From: Nothopassalora personata
Lineage: Eukaryota > Ascomycota > Dothideomycetes > Mycosphaerellales > Mycosphaerellaceae
Direction: 5' to 3'
DNA: 64,000 nt
NCBI GenBank assembly: GCA_033816765.1
Contig: CM066288.1
Coordinates: forward strand, 1,116,001 to 1,180,000
Shown: positions 44,066 to 56,246 of the stretch, in pieces
Layout of the letters: each line of letters starts with the position of its first letter
Numbering within the stretch: position 1 is the first letter of the stretch
The notes under the pieces: model-generated
Database searches by the model: none
What the model saw: the letters and a program-made list of their open reading frames with translations, nothing else
What the model was told of the DNA's origin: nothing
Position numbers and translations under genes: made by a program

Positions 44066-46070
44066 ATGCTTCAGTACGCCGTGCCGAACGCTGCCCAGCA
44101 CTTCCAGAGACCCTCTGTATTTGTGGAACCCCCGAGTCGACCGGCACAACACGACGGCTTCGAGATAGCGCGTCCCGCATCCACAGCCTCACACCACTCC
44201 TACGAGGGCATCCGGCAGTCGTTCAATGCAGGAGGAGGGACAGGACTATCCGCCCTCGCAGCTTGCGCTGCCCACGCTCCCATCGCAGTAGCCGGTCAGG
44301 GAAGTGCTGAAGGAAGGTGAGTGAATGAATGCATGGCCGTGCTGGTGGGGATGAGGGCAGTCTTGCGCTACAAGTGAACACCACTTACGACGGCTGGTGA
44401 CAAAGTTCCTGCCGCTCTGGATGTTGAATGGTCTCGAAACACGCAGACGAGGACGCAATGTGCAACAAGTTACGCATAGCACGAAGCGCAACCCTTCGCA
44501 CGGATCGCTGTAGTCTGCTGCGCAGCAACGCTGTCGCAAATTCGAGCAAGAGCGTCTGCTCCAGTACGAATCGAAGGGCCGGGGTTAGACGAGGACACTT
44601 CGGCCAAGCTTTCAAAGTTCCGCGAAAGACGTCTTCTGATTCTTTCTTCTTTAGTACTCGGTCTTCCACTCCATGCAACAACAACCCGACAATGGCGACA
44701 CAACCCGTGCAATTCTCCGCGCCTGCGTCCACATCTGCCAGCGTTGCCGTAAGTCCTTATTTCTCCCAAGCCAGATTTGCTGAGCGCTTATTGGTCACCC
44801 ACCTTATCGATTGTGGGCGGATCTAAACGACCGTGGAGATGGCATACAAGCTCTCAACATCATGGTTGCTAGCTACGACATCGACTCACGACCTCAGTCG
44901 CTACATGAAGTCGTGAGCGTCGCGACGCGTATCATCTCTGTTCATGGCTGACATGGACTGTCTGTAGCCCGTCTGCCAAAACTGTCAGACATCGACTACA
45001 CCACTCTGGCGACGCGATGAGAGTGGCTCTGTCCTATGCAATGCATGTGGGCTCTTTTTGAAAGTAAGTAGGCTGACGGGTTGCGGCCTGGCACCATTCT
45101 TCTATCCTGGACACCTGTTGACGAGAAAATCTTCGTGTTTAGCTCCACGGACGCGCTCGACCAATCAGCCTCAAGACAGACGTAATCAAGAGTCGGAATC
45201 GTGTAAAGGCAGCGGGGCCAAAGAAGAGAGACAGCCATGGCGGAGGTGAAGGCATGGTGAATGCTCCCAATGGGTGAGTCAAGCCTGGACAATACTACCG
45301 TCGCTGCTGGTCTGGCCGACTGCCACTTCAATTGGCCTTGTCTTCTTACGAGGTGCTACAGCTGCATCGTAGCAGAACCTTGGAAGCTCTCGCTGAGAGA
45401 GGGTACCTTCCGCGACAGCATTGGCGTTTACGCCGACGGGATACGTACTGACACCCGGTTTGTTAGGTACCCAGCTGCTCATCCAGACCTTGCCCATGCC
45501 GGACCCCACGCGCACCCTCAACATCATCAGCATGGTATGCCCATGGGTATGAATGGTGAGCATCACAGAGTATCCTCGCCAGGCTCGGGAACCAATGGAG
45601 ACCCTAACGTTGCACACAACCCCAATATTGCCCCGCAACACATCTTCGATACGGTGACGCTCCCGCCCGATAGTTTCGCCAGCCCGAGCTTGCCTCAGTT
45701 CTCACTCCGACAACCAAGCCCCTCAGCCGCCAGTGCTATGAACGGGAGCTCGTCCAATCATAACGATCATTCGCAAAGCTATGTTGCCCTCGTTGAGCAG
45801 AACAAGCAACTTAGCACTCGAGCAAATGAGTTGGAAGTCATCAACGGTCTATACCAGGGACGGGTACGAGAATTAGAGGCACAAGAGGAAGAAGCTAGAC
45901 GACAGACGCAGAGCTTGCATGCTGAGCTTGCCGCGGCGAGAGCCAGGATAGCGGAGTTGGAGGCTGAAGACGGACCAGTGAGGAAGCGAGTCAAGACGGA
46001 AAGTGACTCGGGTGACAGAAGTGACAACAGTACCCCAGCTGCCGACAGTGGCGAAGGGACCAGCGTATGA
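44066..46070 (+). CDS. areB: GATA factor of the AreB/Asd-4 type
   Basis: Single-finger GATA regulator with C-terminal coiled coil, the layout of AreB/Asd-4/NreB (Dal80/Gzf3 in yeast), which opposes AreA in nitrogen regulation and affects development. Proposed exons: 44066-44316, 44655-44748, 44968-45063, 45143-45273 and 45467-46070, 391 aa. Junctions 2/3, 3/4 and 4/5 are strong: they rebuild the finger [18 protein letters not shown] with [23 protein letters not shown] (C-X2-C-X17-C-X2-C, residues about 118-142). Intron 1 (338 nt) is less certain; an alternative first exon could start at ATG 44692 ([13 protein letters not shown]). The coiled coil ([20 protein letters not shown] onward) spans about residues 290-360. 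A basic KRVK precedes the acidic, Ser-rich end. Confidence 0.88.
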
Positions 46071-46607
46071 ACAACGGACGATTGACGAACCAAAAGCGAC
46101 CGCGATTTTGCGCCCGCAAAAACAGAGAGCGGCCGGGCAGGTGATGCACTGCTTTGACAATACCCCACATAGCATTTGTTGTGCCAATAGCACTGAGTGG
46201 ACTAATTCGAATCGCTCAAACAGTATACAGTCAGCACATGTCAGAAGCTGGACCATGCGAACAGTAACGAATCTTTTCGCGTACGTTTGCTCGAAAGCCA
46301 GCACTTGTCTAGGCAAGCGCTGTTCAGCGCGTCCGCCACACCAGCACTCTACAGCTGAGGCTGAAGCATTGTTGAGCCTGGCGTCCGACTTATACTTACA
46401 CTCTCTTAGTTGTCTTGGAGCGATCCACGATCGTCTCAAGACCGCGTACGTACGAAACATGGCTATCTGTGACCCTGAATGGCTTCAGGTAACTAGCAGA
46501 TACCTCCCCCAACGGAGAGGCACGGTTCTAGCACGAAATCCAGCTCGAGCAAGATATGGCCCCCCAGCCGCCGTTTCCACAAGAGCCGGCAGGAAGAGCC
46601 AAATTCT
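46071..46607. other. Downstream of areB
   Basis: Probably areB 3' UTR and intergenic DNA. An open frame covers it on both strands by chance; no motifs. Confidence 0.4.
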
Positions 46608-47475
46608 TTGATGGAATGCTTGTACAGTCGTCGAAGGCATTACCAGCTACAGATCCAGAGAGGGAGACACGTGCGTTCAAGTGAAATGGATCGTCCAGAT
46701 GATAACGCTTACCTGCTTCCTCAAGGCGACGAGTGCCTCAACGACGACATCACTGTCCGGATCTACATGCCACCGAAACCCAATGGCATTAGGATGGCCT
46801 TGCCTTTACCCCTCTTCCTCCACGGCGGCGGCTGACATGCCGGGAAGCTCGATACGGAAGACCACATCTGCCGCACAGTCTGCTTTGAGAACCACTGCAT
46901 CGTCGTCTCTCCTACGTGACGGTCCCTACGCCTATCGATGACTGCTACACGGCCTATCGCTGGGCCTCCGGAACGCCACTCGCCTTGGTGCAGACCCGAA
47001 AAAGTGTCATCTCTGGGGCCCGTAGCAGGCAGAGGTCTAGCGATCGCTATTGCGGATCGTCTCGCTCAACGGAAATAACCTCTGGCTGGTTTGATTGTTA
47101 TGCAACCCATGTGTCTCGATCCGCATGACGTGCCGGAGAAGTACAAACACTTACGTCGCTCGCAAATGCCAAGATTGTGAATACGAAAGATGCCATGTCG
47201 GCTTTTGTACTATGACAGGCGATGGACGAGGCTGATTGGGGTTCCCTTGCTCATTGGGGAGGGAGAGAGTTAGAGGACTTCCAAAGACGTATGTAGTCAA
47301 CACGGGTTTGGAGTGTCTTACAGATGATGGGACGGTATTAGAGGCCGAGCTGAAAGATGCTGGGGTAGAGGTCAAAAGGGACATGATTGAAGGTTACCGC
47401 ATTATTGTTGGTGTTTCCCTGTGGTTGAGAGCGGGAAGTTGTTTAGAAGGCTGCTTAAGGTATGGAGCGTTCGTT
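46608..47475 (+). pseudogene. Alpha/beta-hydrolase (HSL/arylacetamide-deacetylase-type esterase) pseudogene
   Basis: Fragments of one esterase occur in order but in different frames. First comes DDITVRIYMPPKP and PLFLHGGG, where TGA (46833-46835) replaces the expected aromatic residue, then GKLDTEDHICRTVCFENHCIVVSPT ending at TGA 46917-46919. PIDDCYTAYRWAS follows in a second frame. DPKKCHLWGPVAGRGLAIAIADRLAQ (nucleophile-elbow region, where GxSxG has become GPVAG) is in a third. TYVVNTGLECLTDDGTVLEAELKDAGVEVKRDMIEGY, in pieces, is the C-terminal block. At least two stops and two frame changes, plus loss of the catalytic Ser, mark it as dead. Confidence 0.75.
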
Positions 47476-47549
47476 ACTGCGGTCCCAGACGAAAGCCGGA
47501 AAAGCGTAAAACTGCATTATCACACGGTGCGCACTACCATCATCATCCG

Positions 47550-47860
47550 TCCGTTGAGGATATGATATACTGCATCGTTCTCGCCGCGCCTTTTACGAAG
47601 GAGACGTATCACGTGCTAGGCAGAGATCAATTCCGTCTTGCAAAGCCCTCCGGCCTTGGGGTCGTGAATATCGCTAGAGGCACCATGATCGACGAGGAAG
47701 CCCTGCTGGAATCGTTGGAGAGGAAACACGTCGTTGGCGTTGGCCTTGATGTCCACGAGCGCGAGCCCCTCGTCAACCAAAGGCTTCGGGATAATCACAA
47801 AGTCAAGTCACTCTGCTACCACACATCGGCGTATGCTCTCAAACCAGCTGGAGTAATTTC
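47550..47860 (+). pseudogene. D-2-hydroxyacid dehydrogenase fragment
   Basis: A segment of about 100 codons matches the C-terminal part of the NAD-binding domain of D-isomer-specific 2-hydroxyacid dehydrogenases: EDMIYCIVLAAPFTKETYHVL, then GVVNIARGTMIDEEALLESL and GVGLDVHEREP. The N-terminal catalytic half, the GxGxxG motif and the terminal region are absent. It directly follows the esterase remnant and even shares its last open frame, so both decayed in the same place, perhaps after a deletion joined them. Confidence 0.72.
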
Positions 47861-48141
47861 GAGAGGCAGTGTTGGGAGAATGAGGCCTACTTCGACACTG
47901 GGAATCCGTCGACACATGTTCGGGCCCTTGCTGCTTGAATTCGAGCACAGCCTTCACACGTCGTGACGCCGGTCGCGTGCTGCAAGGTACTTGCTGCTCG
48001 CTCATATGGATGGTCTATGTACAGCCACGATGGCGTCGTCATCATATGAACAAGTCCGAAAAAATCGGGTCCTCACCTTCGTAAATCGTGCGGCTGGCCT
48101 CCTTGATGCTTGCCAAGGACGCCTACAAATCATCTGATCAT

Positions 48142-50110
48142 CTATGCGCTCAAGATCCTGCTGATGGGCTTTGGCTCGCTCGATGAGGTGGTCTCGATGT
48201 ATGTCACCTTGCTGCTATCAAGCTTCTTCTCGTCTGATGATGTAGTAGGGGCGTCTTCGGGGTCATCGACGGTCTTTATGTCGAGAACAGTTGGTGCGCC
48301 GAAAATCGGCTCCATATCCCTAATACGTGTCAGTCAGCTTGCACTGTGACCTGCGAGGCTGAGTTGTGAAGAAACTAACTCAAGAGTCTTTCCTTTTGTC
48401 TCTGGAACAAAAAAGTCTACAGTGGTATCAGCACAGCCACTTGATGGCGCAGCATATCTTGGCAGATCCGGATCAATGCTTTGCCGCATGAATGAGGCGA
48501 ATACTCACATGCCCAGAAGCCCATGCACACCATCAAGCTAGCGAAGAACATGTAGGTACCTGTAAAGCGTTAGAACTACCAGCACATATCTAGGTTCCAG
48601 CTTTCATGTGCTCACCATAGCCTAGCGATGTGATCATGTAAGGGGTCGTCCGAGAGATGATGAAGCTCCATAGCCACTGGTCTGCGGTCGTGATCGCAAC
48701 GCAAAGCATTCTGATGTCCAATGGAAAGATCTCCGAGCAATAGACCCATGTGATACCTTGCCAAGTCGCGCAGTAGATCAGGCCGTACAGATACACACAC
48801 ACCATGGCGAAGTATCCTGCACCGCTCCGTGACGTCTCGCCAGCTGCTGCGGCGCCCGCAGGGTCGGCCTTCATGACGTAGGCTCCAAGGTACCACATGG
48901 GCAAACTGCCGACAAAGGCACCCCAGATGAGGCCCGGGCGACGTCCCAAACGCTCAACAAGCCATACGCTGAAGATGACCATACCCAGAGTTTTGGCGAG
49001 TCCGTAGAAGCCGGTTGCAAAAAGCTTCGTATCAGTGCCGGTGATGCCCAGGGTCTCGAAGATACGTGGGCTGTAGTATGTGATGATGTTCACCTAATGA
49101 GAAGGGGTACGAGGTCAGCATGATACGATATGCGAATATGCCTAGCGCTGTCACATCACTTACACCAGTCAAGTTCTGGAAAGCCATCAGCAAAAGGCCG
49201 ATCCCGATCCTGTTGCGAGTGCCTTTCTGGAATAGTCGTTTAAACATGTACTTGTTGCCTGATGCGACTCCAGGTGGTGGCTTGGCGATGATGTTCTGTG
49301 CACGGATTTCTGCGAGCTCTTGTTGAATATACGGATGGTCCTGTGGCAGACCTCGAATCCAGGACAGCGTGGTAGCTGCTTTCTCCAATTGATCTGTTTT
49401 CGCGTACCATCGAGGTGACTCAGGACACCACAAAATGCCCCCGAGCAGGAAAAGGCCCGGCAAAAGCTGCAATGCGAGCGGGATCATCCATTGTGTCTTG
49501 AGACGGTCGGAGATGGTTTGGTTGACAGCATAGTTGATCCAGAAGCCTAGCATGCCACCACCTTGGGACAGAATCTCGAATATGCCTACCAACCGTCCAC
49601 GGATCGAAGGCGGACTAGTTTCTGCAATGTAGACTGGGACCAGGAGAGACACAGAGCCAATACCGAACCCGGCAACTCCTCGTCCGGCGTAGAGAAGTCC
49701 AAGCATTCCGTTCGAGGCTGTCATCAATGTTCCTCCAATCAGGAAAATCGTGCTAGCTACCATGATTGCTCGCTTTCGACCAATCTTCTCTCCAAGTGGA
49801 AAGGTAAGGAGCGCGCCGAAGAACGTGCCAGCCTGGAAGGTCGATACAATATTGCCCTGTAAAGTGTCGCGTTGAAAGGAAGTTTTGCCATCCAGGCCGA
49901 AGTCTCGTCTGAACGGTACTAAGGCCATTGTTCCGCCTATCACGCTCGTGTCATAGCCCATTGCTGTGCAACGTTAGTATGCATTACCAGAAGGGGACGC
50001 TGTCACTTACCAAGTGCTCCGAAACTCACGATCAATGCCATGAGATGCACCCGCCAGTTGCGCACCTCTGGCGGATCATCGCTGTTCGCATGGAGCCTTA
50101 GGCCGCCCAT
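48142..50110 (-). CDS. MFS sugar/quinate-type permease, six exons
   Basis: Twelve-helix major facilitator of the sugar-porter family, closest by eye to fungal quinate permeases. Minus-strand exons: 50110-50011, 49963-49164, 49093-48616, 48559-48509, 48416-48380 and 48319-48142; total 1644 nt, 547 aa. All introns are GT-AG and the joins restore family sequence: GALAMGYDTSVIGG, QNLTGVNIITYYSP, GYGTYMFFASLMVCMGFWAYFFVPETKGKTLEDMEPIFG in steps. Motifs seen are GRKRA after helix 2, PESPRWY, the QNLTGVNIITYYSP helix 7 region, ERLGRRPGL and PETKGKT. The ATG at 50110 gives the typical short cytosolic leader. Substrate is not determinable from sequence. Confidence 0.88.
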
Positions 50111-51201
50111 GATGGACGCTGAAACCTGTGGTGTAAGTGCACTGAAATAAATGAAGACCAAAAAGAGCACTGCCGTCTGCGAGATGGAATATTTGAAAGC
50201 AAGGTAGCCCACAGTCCAAACGTGAGGCCGCCGATAGAGCCCATATAAGGCAGATCGGTATCGACCTTATAGGTCAACCTGCTATGTTACTCGCGCTTCA
50301 ACGCCGGATACAGAGCGGAGAAGGTCGCCCTCCATTCTGTGCCACCCCAACGGTTCATCGTGACAGTGCGGGGGCAGATCTGCAGCGTGGTACTGCAGAT
50401 GATTATGCAAGTCAATGCCGATATCATGCCCGCGAGGTAGAGGGTGCAGTAGCGAAGCTGCAGAGTAGGAAGACATTATCTCATGTCTCAGAGCAGGTAT
50501 GATCTTCGACCGAAGTCACAAGCTCACGCTTGATCACAACTAGACTGAGATAATGCACGCGAGGAGGCCAAGTCCGCTATGCCAAGCTGCCAAGTACACC
50601 ACCCTCCTCCACGCCGCCTACGACGTCCCTGTGCACTGCCCATGAGACGGGTTTGTTCTCGAAATTTTGCCATTCACGTCTAGCGTCTTGCACACTCCGC
50701 GTCTGCGGCCAGTCAGCGGTGATGCCGCCTATACAGTATGGGATGGCCGTCTTGTCGAGCCTTGGTCCGCTACTTCGCCTCGGATCGTGGCCAGACGAGC
50801 TGTCCGCTTGGCACGTTGCCGCCGTGGTCCCGCAAGATCGCAGAGGATGTTGTGCTGCGCCTCTCTAGGCACGTTTAACGATGGCTCTGATCAGGGCGAT
50901 GCTCGCCTCTTTGATGAAGCACAAAACACCTCGAGAGGCCGCAAGTATCAGCCTCTCACTACCTCTTTAGTATACAGCCTCAGGTGGAGATAGTGTACAT
51001 CTAACATTGCAGCGCCACGTTGATCATAGCGGCCACGTTTTGATCACCGCTGCTCAAAATGGCAGGGACTCCTGCCCTTCCACGCATTGACGTCGAGGTT
51101 TCGGTAAGAGGCCTGAACGATCTCATCAAAGGCATTGTACTGACATCCTGAAGTCTGATAACGACGTCAACAACATCACTTCAACAACACCACATCCAGG
51201 C
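50111..51201. other. Divergent region between the permease and PMC1
   Basis: About 1.1 kb. A short frame beginning at ATG 51058 and ending in a GTAAGA donor (51105) may be an upstream ORF or a 5'-UTR exon of the ATPase gene, with an acceptor (CCAG) directly before 51200. Nothing else is supported. Confidence 0.4.
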
Positions 51202-54200
51202 ATGAGAGATCACTCGCCTAGTCTGCTCACAACTCCGACCTGGAACGGACGAGACAGATCACTGAGCGGCAGCACAGCGGCATATTCGACGCTCAAGGTT
51301 CCAGATACCTCGCACGGCGAGAAAAGTATTGCATCGAGCGTCTTTAGCGATGTAGACCGAGAGGATGCACTCAAGCCAGATCCAGGCTCAGAGAAGGACT
51401 TTGAGGTCAAGGACAACAAGTTCGCATTCTCGCCTGGACAACTCAATAAGTTACTCAACCCCAAATCGCTTCCAGCATATGTCGCCTTAGGCGGCATCAG
51501 GGGCATCGAGCGTGGACTCCGAACGAACCTCGAGTCTGGACTCAGCGCCGACGAGAACACCTTGAGTGGAAACGTTTCGTTCCAGGATGCAACTCAGTAC
51601 AGCGAGAAGGCCAGGACACTGGGCTGGGATGAGGTGCCTCTCAATCCAGCAGCACACCAGGCAGCATCATCTCCGGGCACAGGTTCTTTCGCCGATCGTC
51701 TTCGAGTATTCAGCAACAACGCACTACCTGACAAGAAGCCAACACCACTGTGGAGGCTGATGTGGATGGCGTACAACGATAAAGTGCTCATTCTACTCAC
51801 TGTGGCCGCTGTTATCTCTCTTGCTCTTGGACTTTACGAGACCTTTGGCGCTGAGCACGAGCCTGGTGAGCCCATGCCAGTGGACTGGATTGAGGGTTGC
51901 GCTATCTGCATTGCCATCATTATTGTCGTCCTTGTCGGCTCCTTGAATGACTACCAGAAGGAGAGGGCTTTCGTGAAGCTCAATGCGAAGAAGGACGATC
52001 GCGAGATCAAGGTCATACGTTCCGGGAAGTCGGTCATGGTCAACATTGTCGATGTCATGGCCGGCGATGTCCTACATCTCGAGCCGGGTGATATGGTTCC
52101 AGTCGATGGAATCTTCATCAGCGGGCACAATGTCAAGTGCGACGAGTCTTCGGCCACTGGCGAATCTGATGCGCTCAAGAAGATTGGAGGAGAGCAAGTC
52201 ATGCGACTAATCGAAGATGGCCAGTCGGACCTGAAGCACCTGGACTGCTTCATTATCTCCGGTAGTAAGGTGCTCGAGGGCGTTGGCACCTACGTCGCCA
52301 CTTCGGTCGGTGTCAATTCAAGCTACGGCAAGATTCTAATGGCCATGCGCGTCGACACGGAAGCCACTCCTTTGCAGGTCAAGTTGGACGGTCTCGCAAC
52401 AGCCATCGCCAAACTCGGTTCGAGTGCAGCTCTGTTGCTGTTCTTCGTCTTGCTCTTCCGCTTCCTGGGTGGCCTTTCTGGCAATTCCGGCACCAGCTCG
52501 GAGAAGGCATCTCAATTTCTGGACATCCTCATCGTCGCGGTTACCGTTATTGTGGTGGCTGTTCCCGAAGGTCTGCCTCTCGCAGTAACACTCGCGCTCG
52601 CTTTTGCGACTACGCGCATGGTGAAGTTGAACAACCTGGTCCGCATTTTGAAGTCTTGCGAGACAATGGGCAATGCTACAACTGTCTGTTCCGACAAGAC
52701 GGGTACTCTTACGACAAACATCATGACTGTGGTCACCGGGCACTTCGCTGGTCGTTCTTTCGACGACAAGAACAAGACTGGAGCTGAGACGACCTCCGCA
52801 GCATTTGCATCAGAACTGCGCAGCGAAGACCGAAGGCGCTTGGTCGAGTCGATTGCGATCAACTCTACTGCCTTCGAAAGTGATAATGGTTCGTTCATTG
52901 GTTCCAAGACTGAGACTGCACTTCTTGCCTTTGCTCGCATCCTTGGTATGGGTCCCGTGGCCGAAGAGCGATCCAGTGCTCAAGTCGTTCAACTGATGCC
53001 ATTTGATTCTGGCCGCAAATGTATGGGAGCCGTTCAAAAACTTTCGAACGGAACCTACCGTCTGATGGTCAAGGGCGCCTCAGAAATTCTCCTCGGTCAC
53101 AGCACAAACATCGCAACCAGCTCTGGTACTCAGGTACTCGATAGTGCTGAGCGTGAGAACCTTGAATCCATCATCGACTCGTACGCTAAGCAATCACTCC
53201 GGACTATCGCTTTGATTTCTCGTGAGTTCACGCAGTGGCCTCCCGTCGGTTGTGCCGATGAGCTCGATCTTCAGGTTGCCGACATGGACCTTGTTCTCAA
53301 GGAGATGACTTTCGATGGTCTTGTTGGTATCCAGGATCCTGTACGACCAGGTGTCCCGGAAGCCGTCGCAAAGTGCCATCACGCAGGTGTCACCGTACGC
53401 ATGGTTACTGGAGACAATGTCACAACTGCTCGAGCTATTGCAACCGATTGTGGTATCTACACAGGGGGCGTCGTCATGGAAGGCCCTGTCTTCCGCACGC
53501 TCGACCAGGAGCAGATGAAGGAGGTCCTTCCAAAGCTTCAAGTTCTAGCTCGATCGTCCCCAGAGGACAAGCGCATTCTCGTCACTGGGCTCCGGGCACT
53601 TAACGAGATTGTGGCCGTGACGGGAGATGGCACCAACGATGGTCCAGCTCTCAAGGCGGCTGATATTGGATTCTCAATGGTAAGCAATACTGGTCTCTTT
53701 GATTTCAGATATCAGTCACTGACTATGCACAGGGCATCACGGGTACTGAAGTCGCCAAAGAGGCTTCTGCCATCATTCTCATGGACGACAACTTCACATC
53801 AATTCTCACTGCACTTATGTGGGGTCGTGCTGTGAACGACGCAGTCCGCAAGTTTCTTCAATTCCAGGTCACCGTCAACATTACCGCAGTGATTATCACT
53901 TTCGTCTCGGCGGTCGCCAACGACAGCATGAGATCTGTCCTTACTGCTATCCAGCTTCTTTGGATCAACCTTATTATGGACTCTATGGCAGCGTTGGCCT
54001 TAGCATCCGATCCACCCACAGAGGAGATCCTTGATCGCAAGCCACCAAAGCGAAATGCTCCGATCATTTCGATCATTATGTGGAAGATGATTATCGGACA
54101 GGCCATCTTGCAGCTCATCGCCACATTCCTCCTCTATTACGTTGGATACGGCATCCTCGGTTACGAATACGACAGCACGGAGATACGATCCGTTGTGTTC

Positions 54201-54653
54201 AACACCTTCGTCTGGTTCCAGGTGTTCAACATGTTCAACAACAGGCGTCTCGACAATAAGTTCAACATATTTGACGGCATCCACCGCAACATCTTCTTCA
54301 TCGTCATCTGCGCTATTATGGTGGGATGTCAGATCATGATCATGTTCGTCGGCAAGCGTGCTTTCCAGATCGAGCCTATCAGCGGCCGAGACTGGGGCGT
54401 CTGCCTGGTCATCTCGCTGATCTCTCTGCCGTGGGCAGTTCTTGTCCGCTTGTTCCCCGACCTGTGGTTCGAGAGGATGGCCAAATCTGTTGGCAAGCCT
54501 GTCGTTCTGGTGTACCGCCCGCTATCCCGATGGACACACGCAGCTTCGAGGAAGATCCGGAGCCTTCGCAGGAAGCGCAAGGAGAGTGAGACTGTTGCAC
54601 AGGTTGCTGAGGAAGAGGAGCAGTTGGATCAGAGCGGAAAGGTGTTGTCTTAG
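51202..54653 (+). CDS. PMC1: Ca2+-transporting P-type ATPase, Pmc1-like
   Basis: PMCA-type (P2B) calcium pump that loads Ca2+ into the vacuole. Exons are 51202-53679 and 53733-54653; the 53-nt intron (GTAAGC to CACAG) falls inside the conserved hinge and joins AADIGFSM to GITGTEVAKEASAIILMDDNF. The product has 1132 aa. Motifs: CDESSATGESDALKK (actuator), VAVPEGLPLAVTLALAFATTRM (helix 4), SDKTGTLT with the phosphorylated Asp at residue 498, KGASEILL, MVTGDNVTTARAIA, and VTGDGTNDGPALKAADIG. Ten membrane helices are expected and seen in outline. The first 170 residues are polar and may hold regulatory sites. The frame runs past the donor to 53835, which is only read-through of the intron. Confidence 0.93.
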
Positions 54654-54687
54654 AGACTCTCACCGGCGACGAGCATGGTCAAGAACA

Positions 54688-55907
54688 ATGTCGGCAGTCT
54701 ACTCGCCTTTTGACTCGCCGACAGGTGATGAGCCAGAGCCAGAGCCAGGCCCAGCGCTGACACGCCGTGCCACAATTGGAGATGCTGTTGACGACCATCA
54801 GGTCCAAGTCAGGCAGCGACGACGTAAGGCATCGATCGTGGCTTGTGACCGGTGTCGCAGGAGAAAGATTCGATGCGATGGCCACCAGCCGTGCGCAACA
54901 TGCGCCAGGTTCAACGTCAGATGCGCGAGACCTGAGGCAGGCAGGCGGAGCAGAGCACTCTGCTTTGGCAGATCGGGTGCGAATGCTCGAAGCAACCCTC
55001 GCCGCCGTCACTAGCAACAACGCCGTCGCCGTCCAGTCGTTCTTGCATGATGAGAGCGAGACGCTGGGTGGATGCGCGAGTCGGCCTCGGCTGCAAATCG
55101 ACACCATCTTTCTCCTTCAATGATTTGAACGCATCCGAGACAGACGAATCATCGTCCTGGGTGGTTCCGAGCATTCACGTCACCGCACCGCAGGGCACAG
55201 CGCCTCCATCGCCATTGGCGCTATCGCCTTCGGTGCAACAATGCTCGCACCGACACCAACAGGTCACGCGAGAACACCACCAGTATCACAGTGGGCAGGA
55301 GTGGATGATCGAAGCAACACACTGCAAACCCCAGGTTCCACCCACGGACGTGGCTGCATCTCGCGACGATCATCAATCTCATCTTTCGGTGGGCTTGATC
55401 AAGGCATCTGCGACATGAATATCGTCGACATGCCGCGGGGAGAATGCATCTACCCAAGATCCATTCCATCACTCGACTATGCTCTTGAACCGCCCTGCAG
55501 CAGAGCACAGAATCCCTCCTATCGCGCAAGCAGAAGCCCTTGCACAACGCGCTTTCAGCCATCGCGAGATGCCAATCGATCAGACCGCTTTGAAAGTCTG
55601 TCTCGGCGCTGCACATGATGCTGCGAAGCCTTCTAGTGGTATGCACTCCAACGGTGTGCCGTCGGCAGCACAGTTGATGCTTTCCACTTTGACGCCGTTT
55701 TCGCTGCGGATGGCGAGATGCTTGGCATTTCTGGTATTGACGATCGGGTCCAAGGTTGATATTTCTGTGGGTGGAGGAAACATCGTGCTTGAAGACTGCT
55801 ATGCGATTGCTCAGGAGCAGATGCGAACGACAGATTTTTGGGCTGAGCCTGGTGCAGAGAAGGCCGCCAGCTTGCTCGCCATTTTCTCAAATATCTCGAC
55901 ACAATAA
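54688..55907 (+). pseudogene. Zn2Cys6 transcription factor, frameshifted
   Basis: The start MSAVYSPFDSPTGDEPEPEP leads to an intact binuclear zinc cluster, CDRCRRRKIRCDGHQP then CATCARFNVRC (C-X2-C-X6-C...C-X2-C-X6-C). Directly afterwards an AGGC tetranucleotide occurs twice in tandem (near 54935), and the expected coil linker (GGAEHSALADRVRMLEATLAAVT) continues in another frame; taking one AGGC away in thought lines the frames up. Later segments (DLNASETDESSSWV; RPAAEHRIPPIAQAEALAQRAF; PFSLRMARCLAFLVLTIGSK) lie in further frames, with stops between. The DNA-binding end could still be made as a short protein of about 108 aa. It sits 30 bp after PMC1 and before the lipase, which it may once have regulated. 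Confidence 0.68.
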
Positions 55908-56246
55908 TGAAACCTGAAGCTATCACTAACACTGAATGAGCGATGTGATTTTTGAGAGTGCGTGCGGGTGGAAGTCGTTGTAACTCGAGCCTTCCAAGGT
56001 CCTGTCGATGGCGGCGCATCGGGAGATACCTTCCTGGTGTGCCGAGTAGCGACTTCCATGGAGAGTGTCTACGGAGACAGTATCAGCCAGCAAATGCGCT
56101 TTCTTGGTCAAAGAGAAACACAGATATTTTCCCTCTATACCTAACACAACCTTGTGACCTGACTCTTCCACCCAACACCATAGCCTCACGAACCTGCGAC
56201 ATCATCATTCCTTTGCTTACCTAACCGTATTACCAACATAACCACC
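55908..56246. promoter_or_regulatory. Upstream region of the lipase gene
   Basis: About 340 bp between the regulator remnant and the lipase ATG. CT/AC-rich just before the start (TAACCGTATTACCAACATAACCACC). No gene. Confidence 0.3.

Noticed and set aside
53680..53835. Extension of the PMC1 first exon to 53835
   Set aside because: This is intron read-through; the spliced form restores the invariant GITGTEVAKEASAIILMDDNF block.
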